11,217 nt of DNA from Kiritimatiellales bacterium (GCA_015486775.1 WFRA01000304.1:1-11217), one strand, 5' to 3'; counted from the stretch's first letter, positions 1 through 8,300 are shown. The notes: generated by a model from the sequence alone, not told the origin. A program made the numbers and translations.

Positions 1-183
1 GGCCAGAGACGGAGCCAATCCGCCGCCGTTGCGGGCGAGTGTGCGGTCGATGAGCAGGGCGCTGGTCAGCAGCAGGCCTGCGATCAGCAAAAGGATCGAC
101 ACCAGCATGGTTCCCGGTGCGGAACCCCGCTCTGGAGCCTGTTCGTTTTCATGTAAAGCCGGATCGTTGTTTTCTTCGCTCAC
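1..183 (-). CDS. N-terminal part of a single-pass membrane protein, function unknown
   Basis: This leftward frame opens with GTG at 183-181 and runs off the left edge after 61 codons. The visible protein has a polar, acidic head (residues 1-25, starting MSEENNDPALHENEQ). A clear hydrophobic helix follows (about residues 26-45, MLVSILLLIAGLLLTSALLI), then a basic/polar stretch (DRTLARNGGG). This fits a bitopic inner-membrane protein with a short cytoplasmic head and a larger domain beyond the window. A GGGGAA element lies about 6 nt upstream of the GTG on the same strand and could serve as ribosome binding site. The frame stays open further upstream, so a slightly longer start is possible. The gene is divergent from the pil operon and shares the 198-bp intergenic region with it. 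I do not recognise the family; too little of the protein is present to assign a function. Confidence 0.55.
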   Translation of the reverse strand, partial: MSEENNDPALHENEQAPERGSAPGTMLVSILLLIAGLLLTSALLIDRTLARNGGGLAPSLA

Positions 184-273
184 TGGAGATTCCCCGCACA
201 ATTGATAAACCCAAACGCCCGCATCTTTAATTCTACATCTTTCTTTGGCAAGAGGGAAATTGGGCAGCTGTTT

Positions 274-289
274 TGGCATGGAGGATGCT
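274..289 (+). promoter_or_regulatory. Candidate sigma-54 (RpoN) -24/-12 promoter for the pil operon
   Basis: The bases TGGCATG-GAGG-ATGCT match the sigma-54 consensus TGGCACG-N4-TTGCW at 10 of 12 informative positions. The invariant GG (275-276) and GC (287-288) are separated by exactly 10 nt. Transcription would start near 299-301, giving a 5' leader of about 80 nt before pilM at 382. I saw no convincing sigma-70 -35/-10 pair with 16-18 nt spacing in the same intergenic region. Sigma-54 is known to drive type IV pilus genes in several proteobacteria; its use here is inference from the motif alone. Confidence 0.5.
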
Positions 290-381
290 TACAGAGTGCC
301 GTGTCAGGAGGGAGCCGGGAAAAAGGGTTCTGAAGAGCGGTTCCTCTCCGGCTTCTGGTTGTATGCAGAAGAAGGATTTGG

Positions 382-1401
382 ATGAAAGCAAAACGAAAAG
401 TAGCCGGGGCGAACCGCCCGCAACTCAAGACCGCGGATCTGGTGGGGATCGACTTTTCCACCACGGCAACTAAGGTAGTCCGGCTAAAGAAAAGCAAGGA
501 GGGGATTGCCCTCGCGGGAATTGATCTGTTGCCCGCGGTGGATCTTGGAGCCCCTTCCCAGCGATTGGAACTTCCCCGGAACATGGTTGCCTACTACGGA
601 TGTCTGGCCTACAGCGGCCTGTCGTCGGTTGTTCGGATGGTGAACGCCCCTCTGGTGGAGGGCGAAACGGAACTCCCGGATGAAAAGCTACGTGCCTTGC
701 TCAATGTTGGCGAAGACTACCGGGTGTCGGCAACGCTACTCAAGAAGGGGCGCGGACGACAAGATTCGAGCTTTTTGGCGGCGGCCATGCCAGCGGACGA
801 TGTCCGGTTTTTCCTAAACATGTTTCCTTCCGGGCCGCCGGCACCGGCCTCGGTGGAGGTGTCGGGTCTTGCGTTTGTTTCGGCCTTCCTGCACGCCCGC
901 GGCGACGAGTGTGCCAACGAGGCGGTTTGCCTGATCGAGACTGGGGAGTCGGTCAGCCACTTTGTTTTCCTGAACCGGGGCGCGGTGGTGCTTGTGGGCA
1001 AGTTCGACGTTGGCGGCGGAATGCTACAGCGCAGGATGGCCGAGGAGCTGGGGGTGGACACCGAACTGGCCAGAACGATTCTGGGCGACCAATCCATCAA
1101 TGTTTCCGCATCCCTGGTCGGCACCATGAACCCCTTTCTCAAGCAACTATCGATCTCCAAGGATTTTATCGAGCGGCACCAAGGTTGTCGGGTTTCGAAG
1201 ACCTATGTTTCGGGGGGTGCCAGCCTGTTTACCCATTGGACTCAAGCCGTGGGGCAGGAGCTCCATACCGAGGTGGTTCCGTGGAGCCCTTTCGAAAACA
1301 TACAGTGTGAACCGAACATTCTCCCCGCCAACCTGGCGGAACAGGCTACCCGCTTTTCGGCGGCCGTCGGCGCAGCGGTTGGAGGCTTTCTCGAATCATG
1401 A
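382..1401 (+). CDS. pilM: PilM-like actin-fold ATPase of the type IV pilus/secretion alignment complex
   Basis: This 339-residue protein is the cytoplasmic member of the alignment complex. PilM has an actin/FtsA-like fold, binds nucleotide and docks on the N-terminal tail of PilN. The phosphate-1 loop is visible near residues 21-33 (VGIDFSTTATKVVRL). A second nucleotide-contact region lies mid-protein (LIETGESVSHFVF), followed by FDVGGG, and a late glycine motif (YVSGGASLF) marks the adenosine-binding part. There is no signal peptide or membrane helix, as expected. The start is ATG at 382, preceded by AAGAAGGA (369-376) at 5 nt spacing. Length is close to the usual 340-370. It is first in the operon and its TGA overlaps the pilN ATG. 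It is diverged from classical PilM, and a GspL-type cytoplasmic domain has a related fold, but the separate pilN and the gene order favour PilM. Confidence 0.85.
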   Translation: MKAKRKVAGANRPQLKTADLVGIDFSTTATKVVRLKKSKEGIALAGIDLLPAVDLGAPSQRLELPRNMVAYYGCLAYSGLSSVVRMVNAPLVEGETELPDEKLRALLNVGEDYRVSATLLKKGRGRQDSSFLAAAMPADDVRFFLNMFPSGPPAPASVEVSGLAFVSAFLHARGDECANEAVCLIETGESVSHFVFLNRGAVVLVGKFDVGGGMLQRRMAEELGVDTELARTILGDQSINVSASLVGTMNPFLKQLSISKDFIERHQGCRVSKTYVSGGASLFTHWTQAVGQELHTEVVPWSPFENIQCEPNILPANLAEQATRFSAAVGAAVGGFLES

Positions 1402-2024
1402 ACCATCCCCGTGTAAATTTGTTAAAAAAGAGCGAGCAGCGCTATCAGGGCGCGGTGAGCCACCGCTTTATTCTGGTGGCTGCCGTTGTTGCCCCCATCC
1501 TGTTTGTTGCTGTCCTTAGCGGCGTGAAGCTGATCCAGTATGCCGCGGTGAAGTCCGACCTCCAGTCGAACAGAGCGGTTTGGGAAACCCTGGAACCCCG
1601 GCTCCAACTCCACCAAGAAGAGCTGTGTAGCTTGAATGCCTGCCGTAGCTCCATGGTGCTGCTGGATGGATGGAAGGACTCGCAGGTTTCCCTTTCAGAC
1701 CTGCTCTCCGAAATCCAGGGGGCGGTTCCCCCGGCCATCCAGCTCCAGCGCCTTTCGGTTCGCAGCGAACCCAAGACCTCCGTTTACCGGCAGGCTTCGG
1801 ATATTGCGCTGGACTACAAACTAATGTTGCAAGGCCTTTCGCAGGGGGAGCGCGCCGAGGATGCTGTGATTGGCCTGCGCCGGGATCTGATGGCCACCGA
1901 TCTGCTGGGAACCACATTCAAGTCGGTCAGACTGGCCTCGATGCACAAGTTGGCCGGTAAGGGCGATCAAAACACGCGGGACTTCAGGATCGAAGGATTC
2001 TCGAAGGAAGGAGAGAGCCAGTGA
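1398..2024 (+). CDS. pilN: PilN-like inner-membrane protein
   Basis: This 208-residue bitopic inner-membrane protein is the expected partner of PilM (through its N-terminal tail) and of PilO (through the periplasmic domain). The short cytoplasmic tail carries RVNLLKKSE, recognisable as the PilN 'INLLP'-type PilM-docking motif but without the proline. One transmembrane helix follows (about residues 24-45, RFILVAAVVAPILFVAVLSG). A periplasmic helical stretch with coiled-coil potential (about 50-85) and a ferredoxin-like region (about 95-205) complete it. The ATG overlaps the pilM stop in an ATGA, indicating translational coupling. GGAGG at 1381-1385 lies 12 nt upstream, which is long for independent initiation. 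Its stop overlaps the pilO start. Assignment rests on topology, tail motif, size and operon position rather than strong sequence identity. Confidence 0.8.
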   Translation: MNHPRVNLLKKSEQRYQGAVSHRFILVAAVVAPILFVAVLSGVKLIQYAAVKSDLQSNRAVWETLEPRLQLHQEELCSLNACRSSMVLLDGWKDSQVSLSDLLSEIQGAVPPAIQLQRLSVRSEPKTSVYRQASDIALDYKLMLQGLSQGERAEDAVIGLRRDLMATDLLGTTFKSVRLASMHKLAGKGDQNTRDFRIEGFSKEGESQ

Positions 2025-2722
2025 GTCTTTTGGAACTAGCAAAAAGCCAGAAGCAACACTTCGCGCTCGGGGGCATTGTTGCTGTTGTTTTGATGGTCCT
2101 GCTCGTCTTTGGTGTCCGGGTCAGCCTCTCCTCCATCCGGAAGGCAAAAGAGGAACTGGAGAGTGTTTCCGGAAAAATCGAAAGCGCCGACCAGTCGCTG
2201 GCGCGGCGGTCTCGGACAGAGGAGGAGCTGGCGGAAATCTCCGTCAAGCTGGGGAAAATCCTCGAAGACCTTCCTCCGGAACGGAACTATTTTTCGTGGG
2301 CCACGGAAGTCATCTATTCCGCGGCGCGCGCTTCGCAACTCGAAGTTGACGCGATCGACGAGCAGTCCGGTGCGGCGAAAAGCGAGCCCGAGAAGAAGGA
2401 CGCCGGTGCCATCCAGTTGGAGGCCTATTCGCTACGCATCACCGCTCGGGGAAGTTTCGGCAGCGTGAAGGCGTTTTTGAACCGAATCGAGCAAGAGCAG
2501 CCCCTAGCACGCATTACCGGGGTGGATATCAGTTCCAGAGCCGAGCCGGAGATCCACGATGTGCAGATATTTGTCCAGTGGCCGTTCAACCTGAGCGCCA
2601 TCACCGAAGCCTGGGAGGCCATCGATGCGAAGAAAAAATCGATCGAGGCGGCTTCCCCGGATACATCCCGGGCATTGGACGAGAAGTCGAAAGAGGAGCA
2701 TTCCAAAGGAGCGGGGAAATGA
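2021..2722 (+). CDS. pilO: PilO-like inner-membrane protein
   Basis: This 233-residue bitopic protein would heterodimerise with PilN in the periplasm and carry PilP. After a short cytoplasmic tail (SLLELAKSQKQHFA) there is a transmembrane helix at about residues 16-34 (LGGIVAVVLMVLLVFGVRV). A long charged helix with heptad-like spacing follows (about 36-82). The ferredoxin-like domain (about 90-200) includes the PilO-typical phrases LPPERNYFSWATEVIYSAA and GSFGSVKAFLNRIEQ. The last ~25 residues are charged and probably disordered. The start is GTG at 2021, preceded by AAGGAG at 2008-2013 with 7 nt spacing. The GTG overlaps the pilN TGA, and the pilO stop overlaps the pilP ATG. A GspM-like identity is the main alternative, since the fold is shared. 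Confidence 0.82.
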   Translation: MSLLELAKSQKQHFALGGIVAVVLMVLLVFGVRVSLSSIRKAKEELESVSGKIESADQSLARRSRTEEELAEISVKLGKILEDLPPERNYFSWATEVIYSAARASQLEVDAIDEQSGAAKSEPEKKDAGAIQLEAYSLRITARGSFGSVKAFLNRIEQEQPLARITGVDISSRAEPEIHDVQIFVQWPFNLSAITEAWEAIDAKKKSIEAASPDTSRALDEKSKEEHSKGAGK

Positions 2723-3150
2723 AAACCGGAACGTGGTTCGATAGGGGACGGGGATGGCTCGCACTACTGCTTGCCGCCGGGGTGGCCGGGGTCTGTTCCG
2801 GAAATAATTCAGCCTCGGCAAAGGGTGGCGCGGTTAATGCTAAAACGGCATGTGCCGCGACCGTGCGGGATCCGTTTTGGCCCGTGGGCTATGAGCCGGA
2901 GAAACCGGTGGATGTCGAAGCCGTCAAGCAACAGTCGCTGGCCGACAAAAATTGGAACGAGGCAATGAAGCAGGTAGCCATCCAAGGAGTAAGCAGCGTG
3001 TCAGGCGAATATTACGCAATCATCAATACCGAAGCGAAACGGGTTGGCGAATCGGTCTCCGTCGAGCACGGAGGTTTGCGCTATACCTGGAAGGTCGAAC
3101 GCATTGCACCGTCGGGATCGGTCAAGTTACGCAGAGTTTCAGCAGAGTGA
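2719..3150 (+). CDS. pilP: PilP-like periplasmic protein of the secretin alignment complex
   Basis: This 143-residue exported protein sits where pilP always sits, between pilO and the secretin. It has a basic start, then a hydrophobic signal segment (about residues 13-26, GWLALLLAAGVAGV) ending near CSGNNSASAKG. A linker carries RDPFWPVGYEP, like the (R/D)-x-PF segments of PilP and GspC. The C-terminal ~60 residues form a small beta-rich domain (QVAIQGVSSVSGEYYAIINT, then VGESVSVEHGGLRYTWKVERI). That domain matches the PilP/GspC homology-region pattern that contacts the secretin N0/N1 domains. A cysteine follows the hydrophobic core, but AGVC is not a canonical lipobox, so lipidation is uncertain. 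AAAGGAG at 2705-2711 supports the ATG. It is shorter than typical PilP (about 170-180). The family call depends largely on position and fold pattern. Confidence 0.65.
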   Translation: MKTGTWFDRGRGWLALLLAAGVAGVCSGNNSASAKGGAVNAKTACAATVRDPFWPVGYEPEKPVDVEAVKQQSLADKNWNEAMKQVAIQGVSSVSGEYYAIINTEAKRVGESVSVEHGGLRYTWKVERIAPSGSVKLRRVSAE

Positions 3151-3179
3151 AGAGTCGATAATGGAAGATTAGTGAAAAG

Positions 3180-3186
3180 AGGAAGG
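3180..3186 (+). promoter_or_regulatory. Ribosome binding site selecting the ATG start of pilQ
   Basis: AGGAAGG ends 8 nt before ATG at 3195. An in-frame GTG at 3186 would overlap this element and has only a weak purine run upstream. The ATG at 3195, which gives MKIKAIASF and a clean signal peptide, is therefore the better start. The 44-nt gap after pilP is the first break from overlapping junctions in the operon. Confidence 0.7.
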
Positions 3187-3194
3187 TGCCGAAT

Positions 3195-5282
3195 ATGAAA
3201 ATCAAAGCCATAGCCAGTTTTTGGGGAGTCTTGTCAATTTCATCTTTTGTGGCGGTGCTGGCCATCGCCCAGAATAGGATTGCCGACGACGAATTGTTGC
3301 AGATGCTCGACGCGGCGGACACTCAGGAATCGACCGCTGTCGCTCCGCAGGAATCCAGCGTGGGTAGCACGAATTCGATTTCCCAGATAGGGAAAGGGGT
3401 TACCGAGGAGTTCAAAGAGGTTGCGGAGGCCGAAGAGGGGTTTGCTGAAGCCCCGGCGGAAAGCAATGCCGTAGCTGCCGTTGCAGAAGAGGCCACCCCG
3501 ATGGAAGAGGCTGTTGCAGAAGAAGCCGCCCCGATGGAAGAGGCTGTTGCAGAAGAAGCCGCCCCGATGGAAGAGGCTGTTGCGGAAGAGGCCACCCCAG
3601 TGGAAGAAACCGTCCCCATGGAGGATGCCGCAGTCGAGGAGGAAGCTGCCCCCGCAGTGGAACTGGTTGACGACCTCAGCATGGATACCATCGACAAGAA
3701 TGTGGCAAGCGTTTCCGAAGACCTGATTTCCGTCCGTCTCAACAAGGTGGGGCTGGAGGAGGCCATCAACCTTTTCGCCCAGCTTTCCGGCGCAAACATT
3801 ATCGTGCCCGAGCTGGCGGAGGAGGCGCAGGTTTCGGTAAACCTCAAGGATGTCGAGTGGCGTCCCGCCCTCCAGTCCATTCTTGATTGCTACGACTATG
3901 AACTCTACCAGAAAGTGGCCGGCTCCAATGTCTACAGCATCCGCCGTCGCCCGGTAGGTGCCCCCGAGCCGCAGGTAGTCGAAACCTTTGTTCTGCACTA
4001 CGCAACGGTCGCGAACGCGGCTCTGCTGATCAAGGATCTCCTCCCGGAAAATGCCACGGTGTCCGAATTCGCCTCGCGCAACATGCTTGTCGTGAAGAGC
4101 ACGGAATCGAGCCTGGGCGAGGTGCGCTCCGTGCTCGCATCCATCGATATCGTGCGCCAGCAGGTCTACATCGAGTCCAAGTTCATGGAACTCTCCGACG
4201 ATGCGCAGAAGGATCTCGGTATCGACTGGCAGGCGCTGAAGGCCTACAGCGCAGGCACCGTAGGCAAGACGAGCCAGAGCTACGAGAAAAACGATTCTTC
4301 CAAGAAAATGGATACCCACTTTACCGATGCCAACGGCACCTCCTACGAGGAGGGATCCGGCTATATCAACAACGGCCAGCGCGTACCCGGATCCGGCGTG
4401 TTCAATCTGGAAGGAGTGACTCCGACCGTCAGCGATGTTTCCACGCTAAGCACCACCAAGGTGCTGACCAGCGTTCTGGATGCCGACGAGTTCCGTCTGG
4501 TGCTCAGCGCTCTGGAGGATAACAAGGGGGTCAACGTGGTTTCCAATCCCAAGTTGATCGTGGCCAACGAAGAACCGGCCAACATCTCGATCATCCGCAA
4601 GGAACCCAACCTGAAGCAGGAGCGGCAGCAGGCGCTTAACGACACGCCGGACACGATCACCTTCACACTCGATCCAGAACAGCCCTTCTTCGAATACGGG
4701 ATCAAGCTCGACGTGGTTCCCTCCATCAACACCTCCAGCAACATCACCGTCAAGATCAAGCCCTCGCTCACCCGCAAGTTCGCCGACAAGCAGGCCGGAG
4801 AAAACACCTATCCGATCATCGACGAAAAAACCGTCGATACCGTCTTCAACCTAGCCAGTGGCCAGACGGCGGCCATCGGCGGTTTGACCGAGGTAACCGA
4901 TAGCGAGCACGAACGGAAGGTTCCGGTGCTTGGAAGCATTCCGTTTCTGGGAAGGCTCTTTTCCTGGAAGCAGAATGTGCACGGGCAGAAGGAAACCATC
5001 ATCTTTGTCACCGTCGGTCTGGCCAATACCCAGAACATCGACGAGGAAATCGGCATGCCGGAGGATTCCGAGCTAGCCCGCCGCCGGGTGATCAAGCAGC
5101 GCAACGAAAAGCTTATCCGCGCCCAGAGCCGCGAATACTTCCAGTCCGAAGACAACGACAAGCTCGAAGATGCGCTTAACGCCATGCGGATCAAGGAAGC
5201 CTCCCGCCAGCAACGCCGTGCCGAGGCGTTGAAGAAGGCAGAGGAAAAAGCCGCAAAGAAAGCTGCCAGAAAAGCCGCGTAG
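3195..5282 (+). CDS. pilQ: PilQ-like outer-membrane secretin with acidic repeat linker and basic tail
   Basis: This 695-residue secretin would multimerise into the gated outer-membrane pore. A signal peptide (residues 1-25, cleavage near LAIA|Q) precedes a long Glu/Ala/Pro linker (about 30-170) with four 11-residue repeats at 96-139. Next come an N0/STN domain (about 177-252, ISVRLNKVGLEEAINLFAQL to VEWRPALQSIL) and one N1/NolW domain (about 263-330, ETFVLHYATVANAALLIKDL). The secretin core (about 330-610) shows GVNVVSNPKLIVANEEPANI and the hallmark VPVLGSIPFLGRLF at 576-589. A charged tail ends in a Lys/Ala-rich run (KKAEEKAAKKAARKAA). The single N1 domain and the position after pilP favour PilQ over GspD, which has more N domains. 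No AMIN domain is visible; the acidic linker occupies its place. Start choice is given under the ribosome binding site. Confidence 0.9.
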   Translation: MKIKAIASFWGVLSISSFVAVLAIAQNRIADDELLQMLDAADTQESTAVAPQESSVGSTNSISQIGKGVTEEFKEVAEAEEGFAEAPAESNAVAAVAEEATPMEEAVAEEAAPMEEAVAEEAAPMEEAVAEEATPVEETVPMEDAAVEEEAAPAVELVDDLSMDTIDKNVASVSEDLISVRLNKVGLEEAINLFAQLSGANIIVPELAEEAQVSVNLKDVEWRPALQSILDCYDYELYQKVAGSNVYSIRRRPVGAPEPQVVETFVLHYATVANAALLIKDLLPENATVSEFASRNMLVVKSTESSLGEVRSVLASIDIVRQQVYIESKFMELSDDAQKDLGIDWQALKAYSAGTVGKTSQSYEKNDSSKKMDTHFTDANGTSYEEGSGYINNGQRVPGSGVFNLEGVTPTVSDVSTLSTTKVLTSVLDADEFRLVLSALEDNKGVNVVSNPKLIVANEEPANISIIRKEPNLKQERQQALNDTPDTITFTLDPEQPFFEYGIKLDVVPSINTSSNITVKIKPSLTRKFADKQAGENTYPIIDEKTVDTVFNLASGQTAAIGGLTEVTDSEHERKVPVLGSIPFLGRLFSWKQNVHGQKETIIFVTVGLANTQNIDEEIGMPEDSELARRRVIKQRNEKLIRAQSREYFQSEDNDKLEDALNAMRIKEASRQQRRAEALKKAEEKAAKKAARKAA
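3480..3611 (+). repeat. Four tandem 33-bp units encoding VAEEA(A/T)P(M/V)EE(A/T) in pilQ
   Basis: The units lie at 3480-3512, 3513-3545, 3546-3578 and 3579-3611. Units 2 and 3 are identical over all 33 bases; unit 1 differs at a few positions and unit 4 is the most diverged. They encode an 11-residue acidic, Pro-containing repeat (pilQ residues 96-139) between the signal peptide and the N0 domain. The repeats probably form an extended periplasmic linker. The in-frame length means that slippage would change linker length without breaking the gene. Confidence 0.9.
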
Positions 5283-5293
5283 AACCATAAATT

Positions 5294-5330
5294 TGCCGGG
5301 AATCCCCTCCTGCGGGAGGGGGGAGCGGCA
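5294..5330 (+). promoter_or_regulatory. Two-tier hairpin between pilQ and the protease gene
   Basis: CCCCTCC (5304-5310) pairs with GGAGGGG (5315-5321) around a TGCG loop. An outer stem TGCCG (5294-5298) pairs with CGGCA (5326-5330) across small internal loops. There is no T-run after it, so it is not a standard intrinsic terminator. It sits 12 nt after the pilQ stop and 14 nt before the protease ATG. It could stabilise the upstream mRNA, attenuate read-through into the protease, or be a repeat-family element. The protease Shine-Dalgarno (GGGAG, 5335-5339) lies just outside the stem. Confidence 0.5.
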
Positions 5331-5344
5331 GGACGGGAGTTGCC

Positions 5345-8300
5345 ATGAAAAAAAGAATCGCAGTGACGGGAATCGCCGGTGGACTGGCCGGGGCGCTTTT
5401 ATGGATCGGGCTTGTACAGAACCGGCAGGAGCCGCAGAGCAGTGCGGTGCAGCTGGATCGGTCGGCGGGAATCCCAGTGGGTTCTATCCCAGATGTAGGC
5501 GGAATGATCACCACCAACCGGGTTGCCCCGTCCTCTGTGTATCGGCCAGTAGTTCTTGCCGAACGTCAGAATGTATTGCCGGATGGAACCGTCCAATATG
5601 AACGCTTGGTGCGCAAAGAGGGGAAATACCCGAACCGCCTCGTGGTTGAAACACTCCGGAAAGACCGCCAGCTTCGAAAGTTCGTTCCCGTCGGACGCAC
5701 CGAAATGGTGGCCGACCATGTGCTCGTCAGCCTGAAGGATGGCGCGTCGGCCGATGCGCTTGAAAAACTGGCAAACCAATTTGGTGCCGCGGTCGTCCGT
5801 CCGCTCTCCGATGGGCGCACCTTTGTGGTGCAACTGGAAGCCCCGACCCTCGACGCCGTGGACGAGGCCATCGGATTTTTCTCGAAAGCCAGTGCGAAAA
5901 TCGCCTATGCGGAGCCCGACTATGTCCGCCAGCTTTCCAAGCTACCCAACGACCTCATGTATGGCGATCTCTGGGGCATGCCCAAGGTTTCTGCCCCCGC
6001 CGCCTGGGATGTCGAAACCGGAACCTCCTCCGTGGTCGTCGCCATCATCGACACCGGTATGGACATGGACCATCCCGACCTGCTTCCCAACCTCTGGAAC
6101 AATCCCGGCGAGATTTCCGGCGATGGCCTCGACAACGACGGTAACGGTTTTGTTGACGACGTAAACGGCTGGGACTTCGTGACCGAGGACAAAGATCCAG
6201 ATGATGGGGATGGACACGGCACGCATACCGCCGGAACCGTAGGTGCCGTCGGTAACAATGCCAATCAGGTGGTAGGGGTCTGCTGGAAGGTCAGCCTGAT
6301 GCCTGTCCGTGCAGGGACTGAGCAGGGACTAACGGATTCGGATATCGTTGATAGCATCCACTATGCTGCCAATAATGGTGCCAAGGTGCTCTCCAACTCG
6401 TACGGCGGCCCGGGCTTTAGCCAAACCATGTACGATGCCGTCGAATATGCTAACCAGTGCGGTGCTATCTTTGTGGCTGCTGCCGGAAACGACTCTTCCG
6501 ACAACGACCTTCTCCCATTCTATCCCGCCAGCTACGATCTGCCCAACGTCATCTCCGTGGCCGCGACCGACCAAAACGACGCGCTTGCGGACTTTTCCAA
6601 CTATGGGAAAAACTCGGTCGACCTCGCCGCGCCGGGCGTCGACATTGTGAGCACCTATCTCAACGGCGAGACCAAGAGCCTACAAGGCACCTCCATGGCC
6701 TGCCCGATGGTGGCCGGCGCGGTGGCGCTCTACGCCTCCTACGATCCGGATGTCGCTCCGGCCGCGGCGAAGCAGTTGGTGATGGATAGCGTGGATCCTG
6801 TGGTCGGTCTGCAGGGCAAGGTGGTTTCCGGCGGTCGCCTGAACGTCCAGGCCATGTTCGCCAATGCGGACGACACCGACAAGGACGGCATGCCGGACAC
6901 GTGGGAGACCGAGCATGGGCTCGATCCAAACGATCCCGCCGATGCCGATCTGGATGGTGACAACGATTTCCTCACCAATCTCCAGGAGTTCAAAAACGGA
7001 ACCGATCCCGCCAAGGCCGATACCGACGGCGATAGCCTAGTTGATGGTTGGGAAGTCCGCTATGGCTTCAACCCGCTCAGCGTGCATGGCACGCTGCCCC
7101 GTCTCCAGTATCTTGGATTGAATGTTGACAGCAAGGATGCCTACGGCGTGGCGCTGCAAGGCGGATATGCCTATGTGGCGGACGGCGCGTTTGGTCTCAA
7201 GATCCTCGACCTGTCCAATCCAGAAAACCCGAAGCTGGCCGGCTCCTATGCCACCGGCGGTTTCGCCCGGGGCGTGGCCGTGGATGGAAGTATGGCCTAT
7301 GTGGCCGACTCCGAAAACGGGCTGTTCATCATCGATGTTTCGATTCCCACCAATCCGGTGTTCCAGGCTTCGCTGGAAATCCCCTGCACCCAAGTTGCCG
7401 TGGATGGCGCAAATGCCTATCTCGCCGCCGGAACCAACGGTCTGCGCGTGGTGGATGTCTCCTCGCCGACCGCTCCGGTGGAAACCGCCTCCTTCGACGG
7501 CAACGGCGATCCCGCCTTCAAGGTGAATGACGTGGCGCTGGCGGGCGGTTCCGTCTATATGGCGCTTGACGGCGGCCTGGGGCAGATCTCCACCTCCGCC
7601 AATCCGGCAACCTATTCCGTCAAGGTGGTTTCCGACCAGCAGGGCAACAAGAATTGCTCCGCTGTATTCTACAACGGCTCCGAGCTCTACGTGGCGCTCG
7701 AGAATTATGGCGTGCTGGTCTACGACCTTGCCAAGAACCTGCTCGGCGGCGCCGAAACCCCCGGCTCCGCCGTAGACGTTTTCCAGTCCGAGGGACTCAT
7801 CTATGTGGCCGATGGTTCCATGGGTCTGCAGATCCTCGCCGGAACAAACCTTGCGAGCATTGTCCCGTACGAAAGCTACAGGAACGTCCGAGCCTACGGG
7901 GTTTCCGTGGCGAACGGCTATGCCTACACCGCCGGGAAAACCGCTGGACTCCAGATCTTCCGCAGCTCGGTCGATTCCGATTCCGACGGCATGTACGACG
8001 GATGGGAGATGAAATATTTCGGCTCGCTCGACCAAACCTACACCAACGACTTCGACTCCGACGGCATCATCAACTGGGGCGAATACCTCGCCGATCTCGA
8101 TCCGACGAATTCGGATCAGGATGTGGACGGACTGATTGACGGTACCGACGAGGTGCAGACCTACAACACCGATCCGCGCACCGACGATACCGACGGTGAT
8201 GGTCTGGGTGATTTCGTGGAAATCACGACACATGGCACCGACCCGCTTCTGGCCGACACCGATGGCGACGGCATGACCGACGGCTGGGAAATCGAGCACG

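Noticed and set aside
313..353. AGCCGG...CCGGCT inverted repeat in the pilM leader
   Set aside because: The stem is only 6 bp with a loop of about 29 nt and adjoining bases do not extend it, so it is too weak to call a regulatory structure.
180..584. 134-codon open frame on the minus strand across the pilM start
   Set aside because: It overlaps the well-supported pilM N-terminus, is compositionally Arg/Pro/Ser-rich like a shadow frame, and conflicts with the leftward membrane-protein start at 183.
3480..3611. Possible CRISPR-like array (regular short direct repeats)
   Set aside because: The 33-bp units abut with no spacers and are an in-frame coding repeat of pilQ.
3240..4319. 359-codon open frame on the minus strand
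   Set aside because: It is antisense to pilQ, which has strong secretin motifs on the plus strand. The minus product's FHRGGFFCNSL repeats are the mirror of the 33-bp repeats.
7037..8299. 420-codon open frame on the minus strand
   Set aside because: It lies antisense to the propeller and TSP3 region of the protease. Its protein is a repetitive mirror of the Asp-rich/Gly-rich coding strand, without recognisable domains. Repeated GAC/ACC/GGC codons keep the complementary frame free of stops.
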